This document shows, piece by piece, positions 36,158 to 45,276 of a stretch of DNA of 64,000 bases (the first letter of the stretch is position 1; each line of letters starts with the position of its first letter). The DNA comes from Flavobacteriales bacterium (lineage in GTDB: Bacteria; Bacteroidota; Bacteroidia; Flavobacteriales_G; Salibacteraceae): positions 16,689 through 80,688 of the forward strand of contig JABMOM010000023.1 of NCBI GenBank assembly GCA_013204105.1, read 5' to 3'. A model generated the notes under the pieces. The model was not told where the DNA came from, made no database searches, and was given only the letters and a program-made list of their open reading frames with translations. Both the position numbers and the translations under genes were made by a program.

Positions 36158-36862
36158 TTATTCCATGAAGATTTTCATGTTCTTGACCACCAAATCGTCG
36201 AATTCTTGACGGGTCAAAGGCTCGTATTTCTCATCCACTTCAAAAATGGCGTCTTCCACGGGCGAAGGAATGATCTGGCGAGCAACCAGGTGCATGATCA
36301 TGCCGTAATTCTCAATGCGGTAATCCAGCAGTACGCCTTGGATTTCGTGATATGGCGTACACCAATTTGGATTTTGGATGTCAATTTCATCGGTATAGGC
36401 AAATTCATAGCTTTCGCCTTTTGCCGCACCAAAATCGATGAGTACGTGTTTGCAAACGGCACCCGCGAGTGTGTCCTTTACTTCAAGTTCTTTGATCTGG
36501 AACGGAGGAAGTACGTCGGTCATCATCAGAGCGCCTTGGTGGTTGAGCGATAAAACATAGCGGTCGCTGAACAGCTTGACCATGTTGTGCAGCTTCTTAT
36601 TCTCTCCATCCGCAATTACCGACATTTCAACTATGCCTGCTCCAGTCCGTAAATCTGAACGCCATTTATTCCCTTTGAAGGTCATTACCATCTCATCAGG
36701 AAGCATTTCCAGCATAAGATTGTTCGAATCGAGGTCAGGGTAATAGACGTCGTATAAGATCACACCTTCGGTAATGTGCTTTTCGAAAGCCGCGTCAGGG
36801 CCGCATCCGTACACAAAAAGTGACAGGCTCAGCCAACATAATATGCGGAATAGTGGTTTCAA
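36158..36862 (-). CDS. Lipoprotein of unknown function
   Basis: A 234-residue lipoprotein: the signal MKPLFRILCWLSLSLFVYGC ends in a lipobox with Cys20, so it is lipid-anchored in the envelope. The rest is beta-rich, with a MVMTFKGNKWRSDLR strand, a FQIKELEVKDTLAGAVCKHVLIDF core and an RIENYGMIMHLVARQI stretch, which loosely recalls the DUF4412/LolA-like envelope sensors. No named family recognised. The start is TTG 36862, since it gives a proper lipoprotein signal; a TATTTTTG box with a TTTG 17 bases upstream supports it. It is monocistronic and divergent from the arginase gene. Confidence 0.75.
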   Translation of the reverse strand: MKPLFRILCWLSLSLFVYGCGPDAAFEKHITEGVILYDVYYPDLDSNNLMLEMLPDEMVMTFKGNKWRSDLRTGAGIVEMSVIADGENKKLHNMVKLFSDRYVLSLNHQGALMMTDVLPPFQIKELEVKDTLAGAVCKHVLIDFGAAKGESYEFAYTDEIDIQNPNWCTPYHEIQGVLLDYRIENYGMIMHLVARQIIPSPVEDAIFEVDEKYEPLTRQEFDDLVVKNMKIFME

Positions 36863-36883
36863 AGGATAGTTTAAAGAGCGTCA

Positions 36884-36891
36884 CAAAAATA
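36884..36891 (-). promoter_or_regulatory. Minus-7 box (TATTTTTG) before the lipoprotein
   Basis: Minus-strand TATTTTTG fits TAnnTTTG. A minus-strand TTTG (complement of CAAA at 36909-36912) is 17 bases upstream, the shorter of the spacings known for Flavobacterium, so this is one of the better promoter candidates in the window. Confidence 0.5.
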
Positions 36892-36948
36892 TACATGGGA
36901 TTGGAACTCAAAAGCCTGATGGACGTTTCGCTGATTAAATAACGAAAC

Positions 36949-36956
36949 TACCTTTG
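36949..36956 (+). promoter_or_regulatory. Minus-7 box (TACCTTTG) before the arginase gene
   Basis: TACCTTTG fits TAnnTTTG exactly; TTTC at 36926-36929 lies 19 bases upstream and resembles the minus-33 TTTG. The ATG at 36974 follows 18 bases later. This probably drives the arginase-argS pair. Confidence 0.5.
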
Positions 36957-36973
36957 CAGCATATTCGAATTTT

Positions 36974-37921
36974 ATGCTGAAATATCTCGTACAATGCTCT
37001 GAAATAGGGGCGGGAACGCGTGGCAGTAGCCTAGGACCCGATGCCATCATGTTGGCGTCATTAAATTCTGAAAGCGAATTATTTAATCGATATCCCTTCG
37101 AGCAGATCCCTGATTTGAACGATTCGTTGTTTGAACCTACGTCTACACCGAACGCTTTGCGCATTAAACAAATGCACGGGACCTGGTCTGCACAGGCCGA
37201 ATCGGTGATGCGAAATATGAAGCTTGGAAAGGTGCCCATCGTGATCTCCGGCGACCACGCTTCGGCTGGTGGAACCATCGCAGGAATAAAAATGGCGCAC
37301 CCTGATAAGCGACTGGGCGTAGTTTGGATTGACGCGCACGCGGACCTGCACTCTCCCTATACTACCCCTTCTGGCAACATCCATGGCATGCCACTAGCGG
37401 CTAGCATCGGCGACGACAACCTGGACATGAAGCGCAATGATCCGAACGAAGAGACCGTGGATTTTTGGGAGCGGATGAAGGTCATGGGTGGAATATCACC
37501 TAAGATCCTCCCGCAAGATTTGATTTTCGTCGGTGTACGCGACACCGAGAAAGAAGAGATCCATCTCCTCGAAAAGCACAACATCATCAACTATGAAGTA
37601 GCGGAGGTCGACGACATGGGAATGCACAAAATCGGCAAAGAGATTCTAGAAGAATTGAAGGACTGCGAAATCATCTACGTTTCGTTTGACGTGGATAGTA
37701 TGGACCCAGATGAGGTCTCTTACGGGACGGGTACGCCTGTTCCAAATGGCATTGCTCCTGAGCAAGCAAAGAATTTGCTCAGCGTGCTGCTCGCCGATCC
37801 AAAAGTGTGTTGCTTTGAGATGGTGGAAGTGAATCCACTGCTGGATAAGAAAGGAAATAAAATGGCCACTACCGCCCTCTCCATCTTGGAGAAAGCTGTA
37901 GAAATAATGGAAAACCGATGA
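36974..37921 (+). CDS. rocF: Arginase
   Basis: A 315-residue ureohydrolase that splits arginine to ornithine and urea, cytosolic. The binuclear manganese site is intact: SGDHASAGG (His95), WIDAHADLHS (Asp120, His122, Asp124) and SFDVDSMDP (Asp239, Asp241). The SGNIHGMP loop near 133-140 is the arginase-type substrate loop, which favours arginase over agmatinase or formimidoylglutamase. Length and start (ATG 36974) are normal. It is coupled to argS by an ATGA overlap, which links arginine breakdown to arginine tRNA charging on one message. Confidence 0.88.
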   Translation: MLKYLVQCSEIGAGTRGSSLGPDAIMLASLNSESELFNRYPFEQIPDLNDSLFEPTSTPNALRIKQMHGTWSAQAESVMRNMKLGKVPIVISGDHASAGGTIAGIKMAHPDKRLGVVWIDAHADLHSPYTTPSGNIHGMPLAASIGDDNLDMKRNDPNEETVDFWERMKVMGGISPKILPQDLIFVGVRDTEKEEIHLLEKHNIINYEVAEVDDMGMHKIGKEILEELKDCEIIYVSFDVDSMDPDEVSYGTGTPVPNGIAPEQAKNLLSVLLADPKVCCFEMVEVNPLLDKKGNKMATTALSILEKAVEIMENR

Positions 37922-39963
37922 TGGACATCACCCAAAAGATTGCAATTGCAACGGCCGATATCCTGAAGATGTCGTACGACCATGCAGTGGAAACTCACGA
38001 CGTGCAGATAGACGCAACGCGAAAAGAGTTTGAAGGCGACTATACCGTGGTCATCTTTCCCTACCTGCGTGCCTTGAAGATGAAGCCAGAGGAAGCAGGC
38101 GATGCACTTGGTGATCAACTCCTAGCTGCCGTACCTGAAATTGAGTCCTTTAACGTCATCAAGGGTTTCCTGAATCTTTCGCTCAGTGCTGCCTATTGGA
38201 GCGAAGCACTTGCTTCGATCTCCTCAGATGGGCAATGGTTGACGCGGGGCAAAAGTGGAGGCTTGTCCTTGGTGGAGTACAGCTCGCCGAATACGAATAA
38301 GCCGCTTCACTTGGGGCACCTGCGTAACAATTTCCTCGGCCACTCTGTGAGCCTGATCAAGGAATTCACGGGAAATGAGGTGATTAAAACACAGATCATC
38401 AACGATCGCGGCGTACACATTTGTAAAAGCATGCTCGCTTGGAAAGAACTTGGTAACGGAGAGACTCCTGATACTAGCGGATTGAAGGGTGATAAACTAG
38501 TTGGTAAATATTATGTGAAATTCGATCAAGCATTTAAGAAAGAACAGGAGAAGATAGAATTGAACCGTCTTCAATTGTCGGATTCAAATTGGAGTGATTC
38601 TGAGAACCTCTTTATTTCAGGAAGTGCCGCCTCTGCAGACACCATTTCAAGTGATGAATGGCACATAGGTTCTATGGACTTACAGAACACCCTAAAGCAA
38701 GTTTACGATGGGGACGAATCCGCTCTTGACGGGCTTACCCTTAAAGGAAAACCGTTAACGACTGGATTCAAGGATAGTCTTCTAAGCTATGCTGAATTTA
38801 TTAAAGATTCAGAAACCGAAACCTACGAACAAGAAGCGTCGAGAAGAGAAGCTATAAAGAATAACAGTCCACTTTATCAGAGAGTACGAAAGATGCTGAT
38901 TAAGTGGGAGCAAGGTGATCCGGAAACCATTGCCCTCTGGAAGATGATGAACAGTTGGGTCTACGAAGGGTTTGACGAGACCTATGCCCGCATGGGTGTC
39001 AGCTTTGACAAGCTCTACCACGAGTCTGAGACCTACCTGAAAGGAAAGGATATCGTGAAGGTCGGACTCGAAAAAGGAATCTTTTTCACGAAAGACGACG
39101 GTTCGGTTTGGGTGAATTTAGAAGCGGATGGCCTCGATCAAAAGCTATTGCTACGCGCTGATGGTACCACGGTGTACATGACCCAAGACATCGGTACCGC
39201 GGCTCAACGTCAAGAGGATTACCCTTCTCTTCAACAAATCATCTATACCGTAGGCGATGAGCAGGATTACCACTTCAAGGTGCTCTTCTTGATCCTTGAA
39301 AAATTGGGGTACGATTGGGCACCTGCGTGTCGACACTTGAGCTACGGGATGGTAGATCTGCCTTCGGGTAAGATGAAGTCTCGCGAAGGAACGGTGGTAG
39401 ACGCGGATGACCTGATGGCGGAAGTGGTAGACGCAGCCAAGATTTCATCAGAAGAAAAGGGCAAGCTGGATGAGATGGAACAAGAGGAGCAAGAGCAGCT
39501 CTTCGAAATGCTCGGGATAGGCGCTTTGAAATTCTATTTGCTGCGCGTTGACCCACGCAAGCGCATGATGTTTGATCCGGAAGAATCTGTTTCTCTCAAC
39601 GGAGATACGGGCCCCTTCGTTCAATATACCCACGCACGCTGTAAAGCGGTGCTGAGAAAGGCCGGGGAATTCCAACCGGGAGCTCCCGAACGCCTGTCTG
39701 AAAAAGAACGCCAACTCCTGCGGGCATTGATGCAATTTAGAACCGTCATGAACGGCGCCGCTGAAGACATGAATCCAAGCGCGGTGGCAAGCTATTGCAT
39801 CGACCTGGCGAAGATGTACAACCAATTTTACCACGACCTCCCCATTCTCAAAGCAGAGGATGAAGAGGTGAAGGGATTCCGATTGGCGCTGACGAAGCTC
39901 ACTGCTGAGACCATTGCTACTTCAATGGGGTTGCTGGGTATCCGGGTGCCAGAGCGGATGTGA
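37918..39963 (+). CDS. argS: Arginyl-tRNA synthetase with an unusual insert
   Basis: A 681-residue class I synthetase that charges tRNA-Arg. The N-terminal additional domain (1-105), the SSPNTNKPLHLGHLRNN segment with its HLGH signature at 131-134, the KMKSREGTVVDADD equivalent of KMSKS near 486, and the DALR anticodon-binding domain at the end are all present. It is about 90 residues longer than a typical Bacteroidota ArgRS. The extra part, about residues 211-300 (about 38548-38820), lies between KYYVKFDQAFKK and the conserved MLIKWEQGD helix and resembles no family I know. It is in frame, stop-free and clearly AT-richer than the flanks. Coupled to arginase by ATGA. Confidence 0.94.
   Translation: MMDITQKIAIATADILKMSYDHAVETHDVQIDATRKEFEGDYTVVIFPYLRALKMKPEEAGDALGDQLLAAVPEIESFNVIKGFLNLSLSAAYWSEALASISSDGQWLTRGKSGGLSLVEYSSPNTNKPLHLGHLRNNFLGHSVSLIKEFTGNEVIKTQIINDRGVHICKSMLAWKELGNGETPDTSGLKGDKLVGKYYVKFDQAFKKEQEKIELNRLQLSDSNWSDSENLFISGSAASADTISSDEWHIGSMDLQNTLKQVYDGDESALDGLTLKGKPLTTGFKDSLLSYAEFIKDSETETYEQEASRREAIKNNSPLYQRVRKMLIKWEQGDPETIALWKMMNSWVYEGFDETYARMGVSFDKLYHESETYLKGKDIVKVGLEKGIFFTKDDGSVWVNLEADGLDQKLLLRADGTTVYMTQDIGTAAQRQEDYPSLQQIIYTVGDEQDYHFKVLFLILEKLGYDWAPACRHLSYGMVDLPSGKMKSREGTVVDADDLMAEVVDAAKISSEEKGKLDEMEQEEQEQLFEMLGIGALKFYLLRVDPRKRMMFDPEESVSLNGDTGPFVQYTHARCKAVLRKAGEFQPGAPERLSEKERQLLRALMQFRTVMNGAAEDMNPSAVASYCIDLAKMYNQFYHDLPILKAEDEEVKGFRLALTKLTAETIATSMGLLGIRVPERM
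38548..38820 (+). other. Low-GC in-frame insert in argS
   Basis: The insert encodes about 90 residues rich in Ser, Asp, Glu and Leu (for example SDSNWSDSENL, HIGSMDLQNTL, KDSETETYEQE). A hand count over 38521-38880 gives about 41 percent GC, against 55 percent at 38281-38340 and 58 percent at 39361-39420. Boundaries are approximate, inferred from memory of other ArgRS sequences. No intein motifs and no flanking direct repeats were seen. Confidence 0.6.
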
Positions 39964-39969
39964 TTTCTT

Positions 39970-40011
39970 ATGAGGGGCTAGGAGCTAGGTGGGCATTGCA
40001 CCTCATTTTTT
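39970..40011 (+). terminator. Probable terminator after argS
   Basis: ATGAGGGGC at 39970-39978 can pair with GCACCTCAT at 39998-40006 (nine positions, one mismatch) across a 19-base loop that includes two heptads GGGCTAG and GAGCTAG; a T-run at 40006-40011 follows. The loop is long, so this is less certain than the other terminators. Confidence 0.55.
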
Positions 40012-40056
40012 AGAAATCTCAAGCCCAGCAATCACTCATCTCGAATGACGATTTAC

Positions 40057-40064
40057 TACCTTCG
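40057..40064 (+). promoter_or_regulatory. Minus-7 box (TACCTTCG) before ffh
   Basis: TACCTTCG is one base from TAnnTTTG and lies 28 bases before the ffh ATG, after the argS terminator. No minus-33 seen. Confidence 0.35.
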
Positions 40065-40092
40065 CCCCCTTTCACAAAAAAGCGCGTAAAGC

Positions 40093-41439
40093 ATGTTTGA
40101 AAGTTTATCAGAGAAGCTGGAGAAATCCTTTAAAATGCTCAAAGGCCAGGGGCAGATCACCGAGATCAACGTGGCCGAGACGATGAAGGAAATCAGGCGG
40201 TCGTTGCTCGACGCCGACGTGAACTATAAGATCGCTAAAGACTTTACGGATACCGTAAAGGAAACTGCATTAGGACAGAACGTGCTGACGGCATTGTCTC
40301 CTGGTCAATTGCTCGTGAAGATTACCCGTGACGAGCTGGCGAAACTCATGGGAGGTGAAGCAGAAGACATTGACCTGAGCGGAAAGCCTGCGGTTATCCT
40401 CATGGCAGGTCTTCAAGGTTCTGGAAAGACCACCCACACAGGTAAGTTGGCTCAATTCCTCAAGAACAAACGCGGTCGGCAAGTGATGGTCATTGCCTGC
40501 GACGTTTATCGTCCTGCTGCAATCGATCAGCTGGAAGTGGTGGCTGGGCAAGTAGGCGTGGAAGTTTACGCTGAGCGCGAGAATAAAAACCCCGTTGAGA
40601 TCGCCAAGAACGGGATCAAGCTAGCGCAGAGCAAAGGCATCAATACCGTCATTGTGGATACCGCTGGTCGATTGGCCGTGGACGAGCAGATGATGGACGA
40701 GATTGAAGCCATCAAAAAAGCCATCAATCCCTCCGAAACGCTCTTTGTAGTCGATTCGATGACGGGTCAGGATGCAGTGAATACCGCAAAGGCGTTCAAC
40801 GAACGCATCAACTTCAACGGCGTCATCCTTACCAAACTAGATGGCGATACGCGCGGTGGTGCAGCGCTGTCGATCCGCACGATAGTTGACAAACCGATCA
40901 AGTTCGTCGGACTCGGAGAAAAAATGGATGCCTTGGATGTGTTCCACCCAGACCGAATGGCAGACCGAATCCTGGGGATGGGCGACATCGTTTCCTTGGT
41001 TGAGAAGGCACAAGAGCAGTACGACGAGGAGGAAGCGAAGCGCCTTCAAAAGAAGATCGCCAAGAATAAATTTGACTTCAACGACTTCCTAGGTCAGATC
41101 CAGCAGATCAAGAAGATGGGTAACATCAAAGATCTCGCAGGTATGATCCCTGGAATGGGCAAGGCGATGAAGGACGTAGACATTGACGACGACGCGTTCA
41201 AAGGAATCGAAGCGATCATTCGTTCGATGACCAATGAGGAGCGCGAAAACCCGCACGTCATTAAGGGAAGTCGTCGCCAGAGGATAGCTTCGGGCAGTGG
41301 AACTACCGTGAACGATGTGAACAAGCTTTTGAAGCAATTTGAAGACATGCGCAAGATGATGCGCATCATGAACGATAAATCGAAGATGAGCCAAATGATG
41401 CGGGCCATGAAGAACACGCCTGGCGCGCCAAGAGGATAA
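40093..41439 (+). CDS. ffh: Signal recognition particle protein Ffh (SRP54)
   Basis: A 448-residue GTPase that, with SRP RNA and FtsY, directs membrane proteins to the translocon. N domain about 1-90; G domain with G1 [14 protein letters not shown] at about 108, G3 [11 protein letters not shown] near 188, G4 [12 protein letters not shown] near 246; the M domain ends in a Met-rich [21 protein letters not shown] helix that binds signal peptides and 4.5S RNA. Length is normal. It is probably co-transcribed with folD, eight bases downstream. Confidence 0.97.
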   Translation: MFESLSEKLEKSFKMLKGQGQITEINVAETMKEIRRSLLDADVNYKIAKDFTDTVKETALGQNVLTALSPGQLLVKITRDELAKLMGGEAEDIDLSGKPAVILMAGLQGSGKTTHTGKLAQFLKNKRGRQVMVIACDVYRPAAIDQLEVVAGQVGVEVYAERENKNPVEIAKNGIKLAQSKGINTVIVDTAGRLAVDEQMMDEIEAIKKAINPSETLFVVDSMTGQDAVNTAKAFNERINFNGVILTKLDGDTRGGAALSIRTIVDKPIKFVGLGEKMDALDVFHPDRMADRILGMGDIVSLVEKAQEQYDEEEAKRLQKKIAKNKFDFNDFLGQIQQIKKMGNIKDLAGMIPGMGKAMKDVDIDDDAFKGIEAIIRSMTNEERENPHVIKGSRRQRIASGSGTTVNDVNKLLKQFEDMRKMMRIMNDKSKMSQMMRAMKNTPGAPRG

Positions 41440-41446
41440 AGCATAC

Positions 41447-42322
41447 ATGGAATTACTGGACGGAAAAGCGATATCAAAACAGCTCCGCGAAGAGCTGAAG
41501 GAAGAAGTAGAACAAATGGTGGCAGAAGGCCATCGTCCCCCTCATTTGGCGGTGATCCTGGTGGGGAGCAATCCGGCCAGTGAGACCTATGTCAACGCCA
41601 AGGTCAAGGCTTGTAAAGACGTCGGCTACGAGTCTTCGCTCCTTCATTTTCCTCCAGAGATTTCTCAAGAGATACTGCTCAATACCATTGATGAGCTCAA
41701 TGAGAACGAAGACCTCGACGGCTTCATCGTACAACTTCCACTGCCGAGTCATATCGACGATCGTACGGTCATCGAACGCGTCCTTCCTGGAAAAGACGTG
41801 GATGGCTTCCACCCAATAAACGTGGGAAGGATGGCGTTGGGCTTGGATGCGTTCGTCTCAGCTACACCTGGCGGGATCGTTGAGCTGATCAAGCGCTACG
41901 AAATTGAAACCGAAGGCAAGCACTGCGTCGTGCTAGGAAGAAGCAACATCGTTGGTGGACCGATGAGCATTTTGATGCGTCGTAATACTTATCCCGGGAA
42001 CTGCACCGTCACCATCGCCCACTCCCGTACAAAAAACATCAAGGAGGTATGCGCCTCTGCGGATATCCTGATAGCGGCCATCGGAAAGCCGGAATTCGTG
42101 ACAGCCGATATGGTCAAAGAAGGCGCCGTGGTAATCGACGTAGGCATCAATCGCATGGACGATGCCACGCGCGAACGAGGTTACCGATTGGTTGGCGATG
42201 TAGCATTCGCCGAAGTTTCTCCTAAATGCAGCTACATCACTCCAGTACCTGGAGGTGTGGGCCCCATGACCATCGCGTATTTGCTGAACAATACGATGAT
42301 CGCAGCGCGGAAGCGGAAGTGA
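41447..42322 (+). CDS. folD: Bifunctional methylene-THF dehydrogenase/methenyl-THF cyclohydrolase
   Basis: A 291-residue cytosolic enzyme that turns 5,10-methylene-THF into 10-formyl-THF for purines and formylmethionine. Diagnostic motifs: [16 protein letters not shown] (about 44-59, with the catalytic Lys), [13 protein letters not shown] near 96-108, the NADP loop [10 protein letters not shown] near 165 and [11 protein letters not shown] near 265-276. It uses the product of GlyA (24539). It lies eight bases after ffh. Confidence 0.97.
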   Translation: MELLDGKAISKQLREELKEEVEQMVAEGHRPPHLAVILVGSNPASETYVNAKVKACKDVGYESSLLHFPPEISQEILLNTIDELNENEDLDGFIVQLPLPSHIDDRTVIERVLPGKDVDGFHPINVGRMALGLDAFVSATPGGIVELIKRYEIETEGKHCVVLGRSNIVGGPMSILMRRNTYPGNCTVTIAHSRTKNIKEVCASADILIAAIGKPEFVTADMVKEGAVVIDVGINRMDDATRERGYRLVGDVAFAEVSPKCSYITPVPGGVGPMTIAYLLNNTMIAARKRK

Positions 42323-42454
42323 TTTTTTGGCTCTTGGCTATTTACCGTCGGTGACTTAACTTCCTAGTTGAAATGGAGGCTGGCCTTAGCCTTCGAAGTT
42401 ATCTAGCTAAAGAATTTCGGGCAGATAGAACGACGCGTACTGAAAACTTGGAGC

Positions 42455-42462
42455 TAGCTTTG
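42455..42462 (+). promoter_or_regulatory. Minus-7 box (TAGCTTTG) before the MATE gene
   Basis: TAGCTTTG fits TAnnTTTG and ends 20 bases before TTG 42483, the only start that preserves the first membrane helix. It supports that start. Confidence 0.45.
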
Positions 42463-42482
42463 CGCCCCTATTCCTCAACCGC

Positions 42483-43817
42483 TTGACGCACAAATTCCTC
42501 ACCTACAAGCACATCTTCAAGGTCTCGATTCCCATTATCATCAGTGGGCTATCGGTGAACATCGTGAACATCACGGACACGATCTTTCTAAGCCATATTG
42601 GTGAGATTGCCCTTGGAGCCGCAGGCAATGCAGGTATCCTGTACTACATTTTCGTGTTGCTGGGAATGGGCTTTTCGTCGGGAGCGCAGATCATCATGGG
42701 GCGTAGAAATGGGGCGAAGGAATACGATAAGATCGGCAGCCTGCATTTGCAGACAATCTACTTTTTATTCTTTGCGTCGATCTTGTTCATAGGGCTGATC
42801 AAGCTATCCGCACTTCATTTTCTTCCTGTCATCGTTTCTTCGGGAGACGTCCTTGAACAGATTCAGCTCTACTTGAGCATTCGATCTTGGGGCATTGTTT
42901 TCACCTTGGGAAACCTTGCCTTTATTGCATTCTACATCGGCACAACGCGCACAAGGATTTTAGGCATCATTACTCCAGCCATGGCGGGCTTGAACATTGT
43001 ATTGGACTACCTGCTGATCTTCGGCGAGTACGGCATGCCTGAAATGGGGGTGGAAGGAGCCGCTTTGGCGTCGAATATCTCAGAAGGATGCGGATTGCTC
43101 GCGATGTTTTTGTACACCTTATTCCTAAAGGGAAAAGAAGAGTATCGCCTCTTCGAATGGGAGCTCCCAGATTTTAAAAAGATCCAGCGAATGCTAGTGA
43201 CAGCGGGACCCATCATGGTCCAAAATTTTGTCACCTTGACGTCGTGGTTCGCCTTTTTCAGCATCATTGAGAACTTGGGTGAACGTTCATTGGCCGTTTC
43301 CCATATCGTGCGCAGTCTGTACATGTTTGTCATGATTCCGGTATTTGGATTCGGAGATGCCACCAATACATTGGTCAGTAACCTCATGGGCGAGCACCGC
43401 AGCGACTTGATTTTTTCTTTACTCAAGCGGATGGGAATCATCGCGCTATTAGCCAATGTGGCGATGCTGCCTTTTTTGGTAGTGTTTGCCGATACAACCT
43501 TACTGGTATTTACGCAAGACCCTGAACTCATCGCTGCTACCATTCCGTCGCTTCGCGTGGTCGCAGGTTCCATGTTTGTCTTCTCATTGGCATTGATCCT
43601 ATTTCGCGCAATCACTGGGATTGGGCGCACGCGCGAAGCGCTGTACATCGAGGTCATCAGCATAGCGGTCTACATGACGTATATCTATTATGTGGGAGTG
43701 ATCTTGCGTGCTTCGCTTCCTGTGGTTTGGGCATCCGAATATGTCTACTTCGGACTGATGTTGTTGATGGCATTTTTGTTTTTGCGCTTTGCGAAGTGGC
43801 AGGAGACGAAGCTTTGA
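42483..43817 (+). CDS. MATE family efflux transporter
   Basis: A 444-residue inner-membrane exporter with 12 predicted helices in two six-helix halves, the MATE layout. Family marks: TDTIFLSHIGEIALGAAGNAG in the first repeat, GMGFSSGAQIIMGRRNGAKEYD near 60, and in the second half GDATNTLVSNLMGEHRSD near 295. These proteins export cationic drugs or metabolites with sodium or proton gradients; the substrate is unknown. The start is TTG 42483, preceded by a TAGCTTTG box. It is alone, with 160 bases before it and about 120 before murB. Confidence 0.92.
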   Translation: MTHKFLTYKHIFKVSIPIIISGLSVNIVNITDTIFLSHIGEIALGAAGNAGILYYIFVLLGMGFSSGAQIIMGRRNGAKEYDKIGSLHLQTIYFLFFASILFIGLIKLSALHFLPVIVSSGDVLEQIQLYLSIRSWGIVFTLGNLAFIAFYIGTTRTRILGIITPAMAGLNIVLDYLLIFGEYGMPEMGVEGAALASNISEGCGLLAMFLYTLFLKGKEEYRLFEWELPDFKKIQRMLVTAGPIMVQNFVTLTSWFAFFSIIENLGERSLAVSHIVRSLYMFVMIPVFGFGDATNTLVSNLMGEHRSDLIFSLLKRMGIIALLANVAMLPFLVVFADTTLLVFTQDPELIAATIPSLRVVAGSMFVFSLALILFRAITGIGRTREALYIEVISIAVYMTYIYYVGVILRASLPVVWASEYVYFGLMLLMAFLFLRFAKWQETKL

Positions 43818-43939
43818 TGCAATCAGCTGTCAGCTTTACGTGAGCCTGAATTCATCTTGCGCAGTTTTGAACACTTCCATCCGTTAAACTTTTGCCTGTA
43901 GCAAGGTGGAGTAGTGGAAGCTCTTCCGTTCTTTGTTCC

Positions 43940-44950
43940 GTGCGCATTGAACACCATATTGACTTACAGCCCTTCAACACTTTTGGCTTTTCCAGTATTG
44001 CGGAGCGCTTGGTGCATGTGGGTAGTCCTGAGGATGTGGTGGAATATTTTACGTCGAACCAACCAGCCCCGTCGCTAGTGCTAGGTGGTGGCAGCAACTT
44101 GTTGCTCACGCGCGATCTTCCTGGCACCACCTTGAAGGTTGAATTGCCTGGCATCGAATTGGTCGAGGAGGATACCGATCATGTCTACGTCAAAGTGGGG
44201 GCTGGGGAAGTGTGGCACGATTTCGTGCTGCATGCCATCTCTCAAGGATGGGCAGGCGTCGAGAACCTTTCCTTGATTCCAGGCAATGTGGGGGCCGCAC
44301 CCATGCAGAACATCGGTGCTTATGGCGTCGAGATCAAGGATGTATTCCACCAATTGGAGGCCTTTGTGACCGACGATAAGTCCTACGAGTCATTCAATTT
44401 GGCCGACTGCGCCTTTGGGTACAGAGAAAGCGTTTTCAAACGCGGATTGAAGCACAAGGCCATCATCACTTCTGTTACGTTTAAGTTGAACAAAAGACCC
44501 AGCTTCAATACCAGCTACGGCGCCATCAACCAGCAACTGGAAGCGATGGGTATTCAAAACCTAAGCATCAAAGCGGTTAGTGATGCCGTCATCTCCATTC
44601 GTCAGAGCAAGTTGCCAGACCCAAAGAAAATCGGCAACTCGGGTTCTTTTTTCAAGAATCCCGTCGTTGAACAGTTGCACTTTGAACAATTGCAGGATCG
44701 CTATGCCGGCATTGTGGGCTATCCCGCTGGCGAAGGCAAGGTTAAGGTAGCGGCCGGCTGGCTCATTGAGAACGCAGGCTTTAAAGGGAAGCGCATAGGG
44801 AATTATGGAGTGCACGCAAAGCAAGCCTTAGTGCTCGTGAACTACGGTGGAGCTGCTGGCAAAGACCTCTTTCAGCTATCGGAAGAGATCATAAGCACGG
44901 TGAATGAAATGTACGAGATCACCTTGGAGCGAGAGGTTAATGTGATCTGA
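43940..44950 (+). CDS. murB: UDP-N-acetylmuramate dehydrogenase
   Basis: A 336-residue FAD enzyme that makes UDP-MurNAc with NADPH, in peptidoglycan synthesis. FAD-binding block LVLGGGSNLLL (about 47-57), ENLSLIPGNVGAAPMQNIGAYGVE near 109-132, and GNSGSFFKNP (about 231-240) that carries the catalytic Ser of the type I enzyme. The start is GTG 43940, which gives the usual MRIEHHIDLQPFNTFG N-terminus; an in-frame TTG at 43892 would add 16 unusual residues. It is type I (long form). Confidence 0.92.
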   Translation: MRIEHHIDLQPFNTFGFSSIAERLVHVGSPEDVVEYFTSNQPAPSLVLGGGSNLLLTRDLPGTTLKVELPGIELVEEDTDHVYVKVGAGEVWHDFVLHAISQGWAGVENLSLIPGNVGAAPMQNIGAYGVEIKDVFHQLEAFVTDDKSYESFNLADCAFGYRESVFKRGLKHKAIITSVTFKLNKRPSFNTSYGAINQQLEAMGIQNLSIKAVSDAVISIRQSKLPDPKKIGNSGSFFKNPVVEQLHFEQLQDRYAGIVGYPAGEGKVKVAAGWLIENAGFKGKRIGNYGVHAKQALVLVNYGGAAGKDLFQLSEEIISTVNEMYEITLEREVNVI

Positions 44951-45032
44951 GTAGTCCCCGAAAAAGCCTTGTTCAAGTTGATTCTTCCCTGATGTTAGGA
45001 GGTGTTGGAGGTATGACAATACAGCTTCCTCG

Positions 45033-45272
45033 TCAGTTTCCCTGAGCAGCAGCAAGGTGCAGACTGAATTCTTCTGGGCTGCTTTCTACCCAGAAACCTC
45101 CTTCCATGTTGAGCATGTCTTGGATGAAATTCCGATCGGGTAAGATTTTGGCTTCGAAATGATGCACATCTGCGCTCTTTCCGGTTCGCTTCACTTCGAT
45201 AAAATGGCTGTCGTCCAGGATCTTGAAGAAGCTCAAATCATTGGGGTATTTACGGTACAACGGAAAGCGCAT
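45033..45272 (-). CDS. Small conserved protein of unknown function
   Basis: A 79-residue soluble protein, MRFPLYRKYPND..., with a compact alpha/beta composition and a HHFEAKILPDRNFIQDMLNM segment that recurs in my memory of Flavobacteriia hypotheticals. The chosen ATG at 45272 is preceded, four bases upstream, by TACTTTCG on the minus strand, so it could be leaderless; longer in-frame starts would cross that box. The family is unknown and so is the function. It lies alone between murB and a TPR gene. Confidence 0.65.
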   Translation of the reverse strand: MRFPLYRKYPNDLSFFKILDDSHFIEVKRTGKSADVHHFEAKILPDRNFIQDMLNMEGGFWVESSPEEFSLHLAAAQGN

Positions 45273-45276
45273 TCCG

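Noticed and set aside
38548..38820. Intein or group I/II intron in argS
   Set aside because: The insert is only about 90 codons, continuous and in frame, with no splice-junction residues or intron RNA features.
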